Shown in pieces: positions 38,401 to 50,612 of a stretch of DNA of 64,000 bases. Position numbers and translations under genes: made by a program. Source of the DNA: Alentia gelatinosa (lineage: Eukaryota; Annelida; Polychaeta; Phyllodocida; Polynoidae); NCBI GenBank assembly GCA_950022655.1, contig OX465579.1, positions 79,123,193 through 79,187,192 on the forward strand, read 5' to 3'. Under the pieces are notes generated by a model. The model did no database searches. It was not told where the DNA came from and saw nothing but the letters and a program-made list of their open reading frames with translations. Within the stretch, counting starts at the first letter, position 1. Each line of letters starts with the position of its first letter.

Positions 38401-41400
38401 AGACGCACCGCATTGAGGAGAAAAGGTTGCCGTAGGTCGTTGTGGTATCGCCGTGGTGTCACTATGGTGTCACCGTTCGATATGCCGTATGACGACTTGC
38501 ATTGTGATCCCAGTAGATTACGGTTCACAAAAAAAAGGATTTAAATAAATGAAAAATGGTTAAAAATAGCATGACGTCATTTATGGATAGCCCCTTATAA
38601 GATGAGTAGGTTCTTCGTAGTATATATAATGTATGGTAATTTAAAAGAGGGATTTAAGAGAGATTAGATGCCAAGGCATAGAAGATTTTACTATATGACC
38701 CATGTAGTTAGAGTATAGTTGGGATTTTTTTTTCAATTTTCGACAATCAGATGCATATTCGTTGATCATATGCTAGTTTATCTACATATCAAATGCATGA
38801 TGACTGGTTGTTTTGAAATATTCCAGTGTATATCAATGTCCGGATATGGTTCTAAATCAGATTTATGTCCATTTATGCTGCAGATAACTCGCTGGTGAAA
38901 CAGTCTAATCACACTACCCGCCCACGTAGGTTTCTATAGCACACAGACAAAAATAGTATGATCGGCTGAATAAGATATGAGAACAACAGAGCGTACGTTC
39001 CTGACGATCTCCTAATGACGACCATTGAGATGAAAAAAGTCTATGGGCGCAAGATATGAAACCAAGACATTTTTCTTGTAGAAAAAGTCTGTTAGGGGAT
39101 GATACCAAATCAAGGATTTTCCGGTAAAACATGCTGCAGACTAAAATGTCCATGTCACTTAGTATACATAAAATTAACTTTATTCGTATATATACATGCC
39201 AGTCACTGTGACAAAATACACACCGAAAACAATTAAAGGCCCTGCAAATGCTACAAAGAACGAGGAGAGGCCACATAAGGATAATGACAGAGGAGGAGGC
39301 CTGGGGTATTATTAATAGACTGCAGTACTAATTAATCCCAAGTACCTTGGTCAGTGGGGCTAAGGATGCGACTAATTGCAGGGTATGGAAAGGTAGAGGG
39401 CAGAGGTGGAAAGGAACTTCAGGAGAGGCAAGGCATAGGACTCATAACAACCAGTACTTGACCTATCCAAATATCGGGTTGGTTTCCTGAGTATGTAAAG
39501 GTTCTAATCACCAGGGAGTATGAGCAAATGATATAGAATTACATTAGGTACTTACTTTAGTAGAAGAAGTAAGGAATTATTGATCATCTTAGAGCTGCTG
39601 AAAATATTTGCAATGCCTAAAGCGACCTTATAGAAACTAAGATATGATTGGCCATTGCTGCTTGGACAGGTAAGCTGATGCCTCGAACCCAAAACCTTTT
39701 CACCTATGCTTGTGTCTCTCGAGGTAGTCTTTATCATTACAAGAGAAATATATGGCACACGTGATAGGACGCACAGATGCAGATGAGAAAGATTACGAGT
39801 CTTTTCCATTATCATTAGTAAAGGAGCAACTGTAGGCGCGCAGGTTTACAGTACAAATGGATGTCCTCCAAATAGATGTTAAGAATCTTTATAAGTAGTC
39901 CACTCTACTGGCGTTCAAACATATTACCCACATCTAACATCCATGATGTCCATATCTACAATCAACTGTCATTGAATTCGAAGAGATAAAATAATTTTGT
40001 GATTCTGGACTTGTATGTAAATGTCTGGATGTTGACTATTGTTTGGGCATGAATTTTAAATGTTCCTGGCGATATCAATAGGGATCAGTGAATGTTTTAT
40101 TCATTAGATACTCTACATTCAACAAAGGCAATCCTTGATTATTGGATCCAAGGTATAGAATGCCATGGTGATGATTACCTTAGACCGCCTTATCTACTTC
40201 AGGATAAAACAGAGGTTATCATTGGCGCATTGCTATACCTTTCATAGGTTCTTCATTTTACTGTAGAAAGACTCAGAAAATTGATACTGTCTGCAGTATA
40301 GTGCATTAGGGAGGAAAACAAGTATACATGTTGTGAATTTAACCCCTCTGACAGTCTATAGACTTTCCTCAAGTGACTTCGAGCTAGGAGGCATGTTTGT
40401 AAGAGTTTATTTTTACCTTGACGACAGAGGGCAACTCCAAACTAGACCTCCACCTGGCTGTACATGAGATGGGCATCAAATCAAAGACAGTTTCTCCTGC
40501 TACATGTTACCCACCCTAATGTAGAAGAAAAACGATTGTCCAGACGGCATGCTTAGGATGCCGGTCATAATTGTGTTACTCCTCCAGGTTACTGATGTGC
40601 CTAAGCCGGTGGCTTCTCCTGGTGGGCCCAAGGAGCCCTACACCTATTGAGTCTATTAGGTTCATTCGTAGTGAGCACGGGCCGAGCCAGGCCTTCTGTG
40701 CCACTGACATTTACAGTGCAGCTAACTCACCCACTTTAAAGAACAGCACTAATTCCTAAAGTCAGTTCCCTGTAGGTGCTATCAGTGTTAGACACTGTTT
40801 TAGGAGCTCACAGACTACACTCAGTCGCCCAGTGAATAATGCACTGAGTCACTGTGGAAGAGATGCATCTTTATGACTGCTTGCAACTTCTAGCAAGCTG
40901 TTTATTTACATTAAGTTCTCCTGCTAACATTCTGATTGGTAATGCATTGATAATCTTGGTGGAGAAAGCATGACTCTGCCCACATCGATAACCGCCAGTG
41001 GCGCCTGTGCTGTTTTAACGGGAATGTGGGGAGACTGTAAATCGTCTGGAAAATTCCTATCGATTCAAGATTGGTGCCAATTGGTAGCTCACACGAGACG
41101 AGGTGGTTAATTCAGAATTTATAAGACATCTAAACATGGAGGAAATATAGAATAGGGAACTTGCACGACAGAGGGTGGCTATCAAATGACATCTTAATGA
41201 ATATACATTAGACTTAAAGCATAAGACGTTCATTTATATACCACTTGAATGTTATTGAATAGAAAGAATGCCCTCATTGTTAAACATATAAATTTGCTTT
41301 ATGTTTTCATTTAGAATTTCAAGTCAGAGAAGAATATCGACTTACACTAGCTATCGTCTTTTATATACATATAGACCTGCCGTTTACCTTATAATAACAA

Positions 41401-44400
41401 TGTTAGAAAGAACGGATGGCATTAAGAAAGGCTCGCTTGATATACAGCCATATATTTATGTTTCCTATTAGTATATATTGAAATGCAAATTCTCTCAACA
41501 GGAGGAGGAAAGAACACAAGTGTGAAATATTATAGTTGGGCTACAAGGATTTCGTTTAGATTTCGTCAAACATCATAGAGACTAGGATTGAGTGCAATTG
41601 TATATATCATTATGTATTTGTCAGCATCATTTGTAATATTGTAAGCATCTTAGAATTATATACAGTTTAAGAATATGTAGTATTTCACACGGTATTAGTA
41701 GAGCATCGAAAACGTTACCGGATAATCAAGGATGCTAGTTACCGGATAATGGATAGGACAATAGAGGACATGCTCCATCCAACGCTGATCATGTGGTGTC
41801 AGCGGACGCACTCATGTGAGGGACAGCCAATGAGGCTCTGACATGACCCGGTCCCTAACCCTGGTGAACTAACATGTCTTGAGGTGATTGGCCGATGGTA
41901 GGGAACAAAGGATGGTGAAATGAAATAAAAAAGGGTATTTTGCAGGGTACAGGCAGACCCCAATATCAGGTAATGCGGAGCTGAGTGCTGAGAGAGACAA
42001 GGGACCAGGAAGGAACTGAGAGCTGGACAGGAGTAAAGTCAAGTGAACTTTGGTGAGACGCTGTAGCAACGTATTGGCAGGTCTCTACTTTGCATAGACT
42101 ATGTTGTCCATGCTGCACGCCTGTTGTCTCTGCACTCTCCTGTCGTTTCACGCTTCAGTGACTCGCATCAGCCTGTAAGTGCCCACCATCATTTCACCTT
42201 GTGTAACCATCTGCGCACGCCTAACCATCTACTGTTTTTGTAGCGATTCCAAACAGTTAGCAATTTGGCATCAGTTGTGGTTTGCTTAATCGTGTCATCG
42301 CGCCATCGTGCATCGTTTCATTGCTTGAGAACTCTACATGTATCATGTGTTTGCCTCTGTTTGTGCAATCGTTGATTCCAAACATATCCTTAGTTTAGCG
42401 TTAAAGCACTCAAGTCCTAGGGGATTTGACCATGTTAGCATCCCAAAATAAACCTCTCATGCTCCCAAACTTTGTTCAAAGCCGTTTCTTTTCAATGTTG
42501 AGTTTAGTGGTTAATTGAGGGACCTCCTCAAGATATTTTAACAAAATAGACTACTCTATATACATGTAGTTGTAATAATTTTACTGTTCAAACTGTAAAA
42601 ACACCACAGCGGTGATGCACGATTAGTGAATGAATTTCTTTTTCAACCACACAACTTCAATCTATCCTGGTGCACATTTAAATATCCCATCTCAGAAAGT
42701 GTCCAGTTGTTGCCCTTAATTGGTTTCCTCCAACTCGAACTAAATGTCTGGAAGAACAGTAATGACTGAAATGAGAAGGTGTTTCTGTATACCCGAGTTT
42801 TCGCCTCTGTACCTCAGTATTATTGCTCTGGTACTCCCGATGCATTTACTAGAGACCTTTAGCGGAGGTCGGTGGTATCAATTGATGGAGCACCGGGAAA
42901 GCTGCATCCGCTCGCTGGTTACGGAAGTCCGCCTTTAGAATGGTGGCTCTCGCCGACAACAATCCGTCTAAAATCAATATGCCGGCGACCTGCCGCAATG
43001 GCGACCTTCTCTTGAACCCACGCCTCCTTCTGAGTCTAATTTTCATACTGTGCTCAATGATTCATGGAGCATACCTTGATTTTAAGACGTGCGATAACAA
43101 ACGGCAACACTCAGCAGTTTTCCCCCGCAAGTGTTATTTGTACATGCTCAGCCATAAATTTCGCGTGCTGTTGTGAGAAAGTAGACCTCTCCGGCCCCCT
43201 TTGACATGAACACACGTCGATTTGTATTTAGTGTATGTCTACAGGGAGTAATTTTACTGCTGATTATTGTTTGCGAGTTTGCGAATACATTGCAAAGTGT
43301 CCATAGTAAACCTATAGGAAATGGATATGCAAGATAGTGCATAACTAACGTGGTATGCATATAAAAGTGGTATGCTCCTCGGAGTTGGCCCGCCACAATA
43401 TCCTCGCATACCCTCGAATATTACCACACGTCAGCCCCTCCTTCTATCTAAAACCATTGTGTATGTATCTGGCACACAGTATGAGCCTATAGTAGTGGTT
43501 CCTCTGTCTAAGTGTATCTGATCCAGAACACAGCTACTCAAAATGCTATAATGCTTTTATCTATACTTGAAAAATCGTTATCCACCTACTATTGCAGTCA
43601 ACCCACGCCCTGCACTTCTTTTGACAGGTCGGACAAGGAGCCCACGCAGTGTGACGTTTATTGGACGTACACTCTCCAGGCAGATCCTATAACCTAACCA
43701 CTCTATGGAGTTCATGCATGTGTACAAATATTAGTATCACATGATATATTACGTTGGCCGCTCACTGGGGTCATATGACCTGTGGGTGAAGAGCGTGGGA
43801 GGACATACTAAAAGAGGTTTATTTTCTGTTCTGCCATATCGTGGTGATGACGCAGCCTATCTACTCCAATTGCCAACAACTGCATCTACCATGGTTCCCT
43901 TAGGTGTCTTGCGTCTCATTTATAACTGGGAATACAATCTTCACAGAGAAAATATGTCCATGCATGGATATTAAAAAGTACTATACAAATAGGATTCAGA
44001 CAGTCTGAAAAATGATACCCTTCCCCCTCAAGATCTAACTCAATAGTATAGACGTGTTCCCTCCGTGTTATACTTGTTCCATGGCATGCAAGGCATTGAT
44101 TTATGATGGACCTTAGACTTTATTATATATACAATAGCCTGGTCATAAGTCACTGTGAATTATATCATCCATGCCGAACTATGAGGTCGCCTTCTTTGGG
44201 TTATATCAAAGGATTCACAGTAAATCCCCACAGGAGGCGAAAGTCTCCATAATTCCAGAAAGAAAGGAGAATCTGGCCACCGGACGCCTAAATAATCAAT
44301 AGCTCTATGTCTAGAAAAGAAGATTATCTATACGTCCCATGGAAGTCATACGTGCAGGAGATTTGTGGTACTGTCGGCCACTGAAATGAGTTCTCCAATA

Positions 44401-47400
44401 CGAAACGCCATCTATAATGTACTGCCAGTCATATCATCTGGTGTTTATTGCAATAGATTCCCAGGAAAGGTGTTATGACTACAGGGTAAGATGACACAGG
44501 CTATTTCAGTCTTTGGTTACACGTCTTTCTTACACAAGGACAATATAAAGGATATGGATGTAAGTCAGACCTATAATTACATGGTAATTGCTATATGTGG
44601 ACCATCCTTATGATACTACTATCATTATATGTCAAATATTGGTCGACTCATGTATGTGATGTAACAATGCATATTAAAATCGGTAAACAGCATACACATA
44701 GAGTATCCTGCATGCATAAATGATTCATGGAATCTATCAACACGATTGGACGAAGTGACGGCCCCACACGATTCTCGACAGACGCACACAAATGGTGCCT
44801 GCCGTTTGTATTTACTCGAATTTTGAAACTTTAGATTCTACAGTAACAAACACGAACACATTGGTATGCAGCCCCCGGTCATAAGCCTCCGGGGATAAGC
44901 AATGCCACAGAAAGCCCTCTCTTAATAACATACACCGACTCCTAGTTATTAGTCCCTTGGGTTTTCTTGGAAATGGAGACATATGTGCGTCAGACTCGCA
45001 GTGAATATATACCGGAGCAGAATATCATCCCTTGGACCCCTGCGAAAGGCTTAAAAAGGTCGTGAATTCGTCAAGGGTAATGTTGTACGATGAGTGCCGG
45101 ACGTCTCCTGGGATCAGCCAAGCAGCCTGTACGCACATGGCTAATCTATGCCACCAAGCCTCTTGAGCACTGCAGTGGGTAGGAAGCACTGTGAACATGT
45201 CTCAGATCCTCTGCATTCTGTATACCAAATGGTGCAATGCCTTTGGCGTTGGTGGTTATTTTCAGTGCTAGATTCTGTGCCGTATAACTATGTTGAAGTT
45301 GATTATTCACGTCACACATGGGGCGCAAGAATTCATTTTATGAATATGAATTTATTTCTGATGCATATCAAAACTCAAATCTAAAAGCACGTATTTCATA
45401 ACGTTTCGTGATCGGGGCTCTTTTTTCAGTAGGGGATAAATGATATTAGCCAAATCTTCGGGAGATAGATAACAAAATTTAATGTCTAGCATCTTATTTT
45501 CCGATAGAATGCCGGTCATTTCTATTTTCCACAATCGCCTGCAAGTACATGATAAAGTAAACATACGAAAAGGTATCTGTGACAGATAGACCTGAAAACC
45601 TTTAAACTTACTGATATACTATCGCTATCTATACATACGCTATGACAATGAATAGATGAGGTTGGTTTACTTATTTATTGACCACTGCCTAGTCCTTGCA
45701 TTGTAAATCCTGCAATTATACTTAGGTAAGTATCATGTGCAACTAAAACAATACATCTCAAGAACGAATAGAGAAATTTACTATTGTCAACATAGATTAC
45801 CACCTATGATGGTACTCATTCAATTCAACAGCTCTTATTAATCTCTTTTTGTGTGCACCCTCACTCTGTAGAAATGGGACAGTAAATTGCGTTGTTGTGG
45901 AATGAATTTGCATACTCCAGTCCTTATCAAATAGAGGCATCCAGTTTAGTCCAGAACTCCGCTCATTTGTCAGCAAATATGAACAACTAATTGGACCTGA
46001 CTACTCAAACAGTCAAGAAAGCTGTGTCATTAGAATCGCTCGGTTGTGTTACTAATGTAACCAACATCTTATTGCAATTTACTAATCAGCGTCTGTCTTT
46101 CAGTCAAATGGATAGGACCTTTTTTATTGGACAGAAATGTAGTTAAAAGGAATTGACGATGCATTTAGAAATGCAGTTGACATTGTATAAAGTTCTGATT
46201 CCAAGTTCCCAGAAACCCCAGCGGTTTGACCGATGGAGTTTCAACCTTATCGTGTTACTTTGTGGAGTTAAGATTAAGCGCTGATCTTTGTGCTGTTTAA
46301 TCTTGATGGACACTTGGCACCAAAGTGAGATATTACGTAATAACCACCTCTGATGATCCTTTTCCTATTCCTCGTTTTGTCTTACCCTTTTTGTAATTTC
46401 GAACTTAGGAATTATTCCGGTAAAATTTCAATTGAAACAAAATTTAGATAAGAATAATCGCGAAATGATATCAATAACAATGGTGAAAAAGACACCAAAG
46501 ACTATTGTGAAAGATCGTTGTAAAACCAATGACAAGGGAGATGGATTCTGGTCACCCAAACCTCCATCATATTCACAAGCAGGTGGCAAGTCGTCAAAGC
46601 CTGCCTCTAACAGAGGAGAGCGCTGATAAAACTGTAATACTCACTCGGTACTCTGAGAGCTTTGAGAGTGTCAGAGCAATAAAGCTGTGATTATACTGAC
46701 CACCTGTGCACCAGTAATGTGCGAGGCGCTGATGGAGACGACTAGGGATGAATAATGGATAGCAGAATACGAACCTTCAAAATGATATCAGATTGCTACT
46801 GCATTTTCGTCCCGCTGGTCAGATCAGATCCCATCGTTCTGGCTGGAAATGGTATGGTCATAAAAGGCAATAAGTTCGCCATTTATCCTGCGGTGACACA
46901 CCTTCTGTTCGTCCTAGATATAACAAACCTGGGTTCTTCAATTTTTTTCAATTCATTTATTTCGCCCATCTGAAATACGTCAATTCATCCTTGGAAATGA
47001 CATAAATAACATGGATCGTCAATATGCACATGTTTAGAAAAAAAAACCAAAAAAAACCCCGATGAAATCATGGTCGACATTTTATCTTAAGTAATGATAC
47101 AAACATGGACCATTATCTGAATGTATCAATCTGGAAAGCGGCGCTAACTATTTATATAACTTGAAGTTATACAAGGGAAATGAAATGGCGGGTGAAGAAT
47201 AGTAACAACAAATGTTATCCGCTGTCAACCCCGTTGTTGGTACATCAATCATACTGATGTAATCAATCACTCTCAGAAACATCAGCTAATGCTTATGCAA
47301 TACAAATATATATGTATTGATATATGTAGTGCCATCATTTATGTATACTACTGGCACTAGATAAATCCCCTGAGAATCTGCCACATTTCATGTACTACTA

Positions 47401-50160
47401 TCATATAGTAGTTTGAGGCCCATGCACTTTCAATACAAAGAAGGTGTAAAAACAGTAGGTTTATTTACGTTTTTGCTCTATTCCGTGGCTAAAAACAATG
47501 GCGTATCACCCTCTTTGACCTCTCGCTCTTATTGTACAGAGCCTTCGTACCCCATTCAGTCTTGTTGTTTACCATGTAAATAAAAAATTCAAAAACAATG
47601 ATTTACACTGCTATAGTTCTGACCTGTGCCAAGTGCTTCTTGGCAGGCGGCTATTTTGGGTACACAGTTGAACTGGGGCACCTGTATCACACCTGTGCGA
47701 TCCATTACTATAAAAAAAAAAGTAGGTTTGACACCGCACAACTCCCCAACCTATTATCATTGATTGAAACCATGGTGGCTATTTGGGCTGCTCATAATTG
47801 GAAATGGAACTGAACTATCCAATGTGGTATTTTAGACCAGGAGTTACTGTCAGTAGGGGTTGTCCATTCAGTGTGCAAATGACCAACACAGTGACATTTC
47901 TTGGATTCTTGAATTTCCAATCGCCATATACCCGCATGCAGATTACATAGACATAGTTCAAAGCCATACACATACGCGATATGCACAGTTATTATGACCA
48001 TCACCCGTGTCAATGCTAATATTGTGTCATCCTGAGATATCTCCTCGAGGGCAATATTTGCTTTGAACCACTCTTAGCTATATTCTTCGGGAGAATATAA
48101 CCTCGTATACAAATTCTTATGGCGTTGCAAAAGTGGCACGTAATAATTGAGTGAATGCAGGTCTACTCTGGTTTATGTTTACCTTGGCCAACAATCGCAA
48201 CTGAAGTGATGTATCATATTCAGAGTGTACAGCCATGTATTGCAAGATGACGAAGTGCGCATTAAAGTGCATTGTATGACATAGCGATCGTAATATGTAA
48301 ACACATGCTTCCAGTATGCTTAACATCCTGGTTCAATTAATTTGACCATATCTTAACAACCATACGGCAGTTGGTTTATTGAAAAAACAACACAAGGGGG
48401 GTTGGGAGTTGGTACACAATACTATTGAATGAGTAAATGATAAATTACATGCATGCAGAATGTGGCAAACCTGTCAGGCTTTGAGCGGGCCGACAGTCAT
48501 CAAACCGTGGTGCAGCCCAAACTGACTGTGTACTCTGTGCACGAGGCGGCACTATTTATCACCACCCTCATCGGCATGTTGATCACCACCCCACACGTGT
48601 GTTTTAGAGAAACCCCCGGGGAATGTCTCATAGTCTCTGATCCGCCGCTAATTCGACGATTTGTAGGTTGTTTTCACCCCTCAAAGGCACCCCCGATGGG
48701 AGGCCTACAGATTTTACCAACGTTGGGACCTGAGATATGACCGATTGGGGAATTAAATAATGAATCATGTCTCTGTGGCTCAAATGGAATTCCATTCGGA
48801 GATTGTCTGTGGAAGGATTGAAGGGGGATAGGACGCCATAAGAAACTGTATGTTTTGTTGCAAATTCGAAATAAAAATAGAATTAAGTAGAGCCATCAGT
48901 TAGATGTTTTCCTCGATGAAAGACGTTATTTGTAAGAGACACATTATTCAATATTTGAAAGTATCTGATGGAATCAGATGAAAACGTGAGGTCCTGGGAC
49001 AAACGCTCCTCACAGAGGAACTCATACAGAAACACGTTATGAGGCTCCGATTCATCACAGGAAACCGAAAAATACCTTCAGGCGTCCCCATGGATAGAAA
49101 TATATAAATGTGAGCAAAGGTTTATTACATATATCCGTCTATTTGACAGAATGGCAATATGATGATGATTAGATTTCTTTGACCTTCGATGTCATTCTGA
49201 GTCAAAACAACAATTGCAGAATATAGACTCTATCCACTCCATTGTTTTTCAAAGTGACTCTTTTGATAATAGGCCTAATAAGAGGTATTTATCTAAGTTT
49301 CTAAAGATTATTCCCTTAATGTTACAGAAGGCTTGGTAAAGGTCTAGTAAATTGGGCAGCCTCAGAGACGGGATTGTAGGAGGAAGGTCAACAGAATACA
49401 ATATAGAAGTGTCGTTTATTCATCCATTGACTAATATGTATGCCTCTCTATAAACGAATATATTGATCCAAATTATTTATCGCTTCCTTTGTCAAAGCTT
49501 TGCATCATCCACAGAGTTTTTCTATAACCTATTTTTTCCCCAATGTGTACGGTAAGGAAAGAATGAAGGCGAGAGATGGTGGAGAAAATAGTCTGATATC
49601 CGGGGTGAAGACCTGACAGAGGTTATGAGATATGGACAAGAACGACAACAGGCCATGACTGAGAGGGAAATGGTAATGGGAAAAAATAGCAAGAAAGTGA
49701 AATCTCTGCAGCTGTACCAGTTATGAGGGAAGGGGTTCGGTGTGACCAGGCACATGGAGAGTGGGGGTAGGTCACAGTGACATCGTGGCAGAAAATGAGT
49801 CTGGAGTTGAGTCGGAGGAGGTGAGGTAGGGGGACAAACAGACAGCTGACATGACGGAAATGAGGGGTCCTAACGAATGAAATGATCGGGACGTCCTTTC
49901 AGAGACACTTTAAGTGGATATCACTCACAGGCACCGCCCGGGGTTGAGCCCTTTCAGTCCTGATAAACTGTGTCCGCTGCCTAATGGTTAACACCTGAGG
50001 CTTTCCCCTGTTCTCACAGGATTGACTAAATGCAGGAAGCAGGCTAATAACACGACAAGTACTTGTTAAAATAATTGGCAGGTCATGTGATTTCTGCGGG
50101 TAAAATGTCAATATAATCATTTTAGATATAATCTATTTAAAAAAAACTATAATAATAATG

Positions 50161-50245
<85 letters not shown>

Positions 50246-50612
50246 CAATACAATAACCTCTGTGCAGACATATTCCTCTCATTGAGAATTAATCTATACC
50301 CAGAGTGATATATATTTTATCTAATCTAAAAGTGAAAAAAAATAATATTGCACATAGGTGTGAATTATGTTTAATGAAAATCTTTAAAAATACAGATCTT
50401 CCTTTTAAATTCCTGACCCCAGTCATTGCTGTGACACGAGTTGTTCATGTTGTTCATTTATTTTAAGATTAGATAGTAACCTTTATATTACCTGCTTTCA
50501 GACGATCCTTGTGGGTGACAGTGGAGTCGGCAAGACGTCGCTCCTGGTCCAGTTCGACCAATGCAAATTCAGCAGTGGTTCCTTCTCGGCAACGGTGGGA
50601 ATCGGATTCACA
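21726..50612 (+). CDS. Rab26/37-like small GTPase, first two coding exons (partial gene)
   Basis: Rab GTPase of secretory and synaptic vesicle traffic; Rab26 and Rab37 act in granule maturation and exocytosis. Join(21726-21887, 50502-50612), both junctions phase 0, with GT-AG borders. Exon 1A gives a 54-residue hydrophilic N-terminus ending NYDENAMHK. Exon 2 continues TILVGDSGVGKTSLLVQF, the complete P-loop (GDSGVGKT), then SFSATVGIGFT, the switch I region with the effector-loop threonine. SFSATVGI is typical of invertebrate Rab26/37. The intron is 28,614 bp. WDTAGQ, NKxD, SAK and prenylation-tail exons were not found up to position 64000 and must lie further on, so Rab26 and Rab37 cannot be told apart here. 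Confidence 0.85.
22328..22392. repeat. AT dinucleotide microsatellite
   Basis: About 32 AT units, followed by a TTTATTTATATATA tail. Confidence 0.95.
24090..24409. mobile_element. Short TIR element, right end duplicated
   Basis: The left terminal repeat (24090-24116) begins TTAGGCCCGGCGTCCACCTA and the right one (24350-24376) is its exact reverse complement over 27 bp. A second copy of the right end follows at 24383-24409 with one change. The 230 bp interior carries TACGAT/CCGATA motifs and no coding sequence. It is related to 16165 and 56757. The perfect TIRs point to recent activity. Confidence 0.8.
28560..28730. promoter_or_regulatory. Isolated CpG-rich island inside the Rab intron
   Basis: About 170 bp is dense in CpG (GCGCGGCCGTTGCGG, GGCCGGCCGCC, GCGGCGCCGCGCG) and carries GCCAATAG, then a TTTATTATAG stretch 25-30 bp later. 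The flanks are AT-rich. This could be an internal promoter, but no first exon could be recognised after it. Confidence 0.35.
30525..30655. repeat. Foldback repeat with 59-bp arms
   Basis: Arms 30525-30583 and 30597-30655 are inverted copies, about 80-85% alike by eye, around a 13-nt loop. Shared blocks include TTGTTTATATG, TTGTCTTCG and GATATCAC. A smaller inverted pair, TTATCCTACCC (about 30666-30676) and GGGTAGGATAA (about 30783-30793), lies beside it. Confidence 0.75.
32758..33159 (+). pseudogene. Possible LINE fragment (linker region)
   Basis: An open frame in a locally GC-rich patch includes WDPTPAIWRSASTW followed by basic residues, resembling the DPTPANWRSF-type linker between endonuclease and reverse transcriptase of some LINEs. 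No catalytic motif is present. The assignment rests on this short resemblance only. Confidence 0.25.
33659..33722. repeat. Near-perfect hairpin, 25-bp stem
   Basis: GTAAGGCTTGGAAAAATTAC and the next five bases pair with 33698-33722, 24 of 25 positions, around a 14-nt loop (33684-33697) that itself contains AAGGCCTT. A direct repeat CGAGTACTCACCTGT-like follows (33723-33758). It could be a TE end or an RNA hairpin. Confidence 0.75.
34160..34280. repeat. Dispersed repeat end shared with 19679
   Basis: A short tandem AACCTAGGGCAGT (twice, 34183-34215) is followed by CACCCCTAGCAGCG and GAGTGTTCG, as at 19679-19740. Confidence 0.5.
35422..35446. repeat. Short AT microsatellite
   Basis: About 12 AT units. 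Confidence 0.9.
36256..36287. promoter_or_regulatory. E-box, CRE and octamer cluster in the Rab intron
   Basis: CAGCTG (36256-36261), TGACGTCA (36268-36275) and ATGCAAAT (36280-36287) fall within 32 bp. These are exact consensus sites for bHLH, CREB/ATF and POU factors. Enhancer function is inference. Confidence 0.35.
36640..36760. promoter_or_regulatory. Homeodomain-site cluster in the Rab intron
   Basis: TAATTA (36678-36683), TTAAGTG (36703-36709, NK-type) and TAATTAATTA (36728-36737, dimer type) occur within 60 bp in locally higher-GC sequence. This is possible enhancer content; AT-rich sites also arise by chance. Confidence 0.3.
50149..50244. repeat. AAT/GAT trinucleotide microsatellite
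   Basis: A run of AAT units interspersed with GAT, ending about 260 bp before the P-loop exon acceptor. Confidence 0.95.
50502..50612 (+). CDS. Rab26/37 exon 2 (P-loop and switch I)
   Basis: 111 nt, acceptor TGCTTTCAG, donor ACA|GTAAGTGG, phase 0 at both ends, 37 residues. GDSGVGKTS binds the phosphates and Mg2+. TVGIGFT is the switch I/effector segment. FDQCKF carries a cysteine where I would expect glycine in this family (FDQGKF type); it lies outside the nucleotide-binding motif. Confidence 0.9.

Larger units (their letters stand above)
21888..50501 (+). other. Rab26/37 intron 1 (28.6 kb)
   Basis: Donor GTGAGA, acceptor CTGCTTTCAG. I found no further coding exon of known type. Contents are a poly-C run (21907-21915), AT and AAT microsatellites, a TIR element (24090-24409), a CpG-rich island (28560-28730), hairpins (30525-30655; 33659-33722), dispersed repeats and possible regulatory clusters (36256-36287; 36678-36737). 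Other long stretches (25-28, 37-47, 48.8-50.1 kb) show nothing I can name. Small islands of higher GC (for example 32860-33110, 42840-43060, 48450-48730) contain open frames of about 60-130 codons that I do not recognise. Confidence 0.6.
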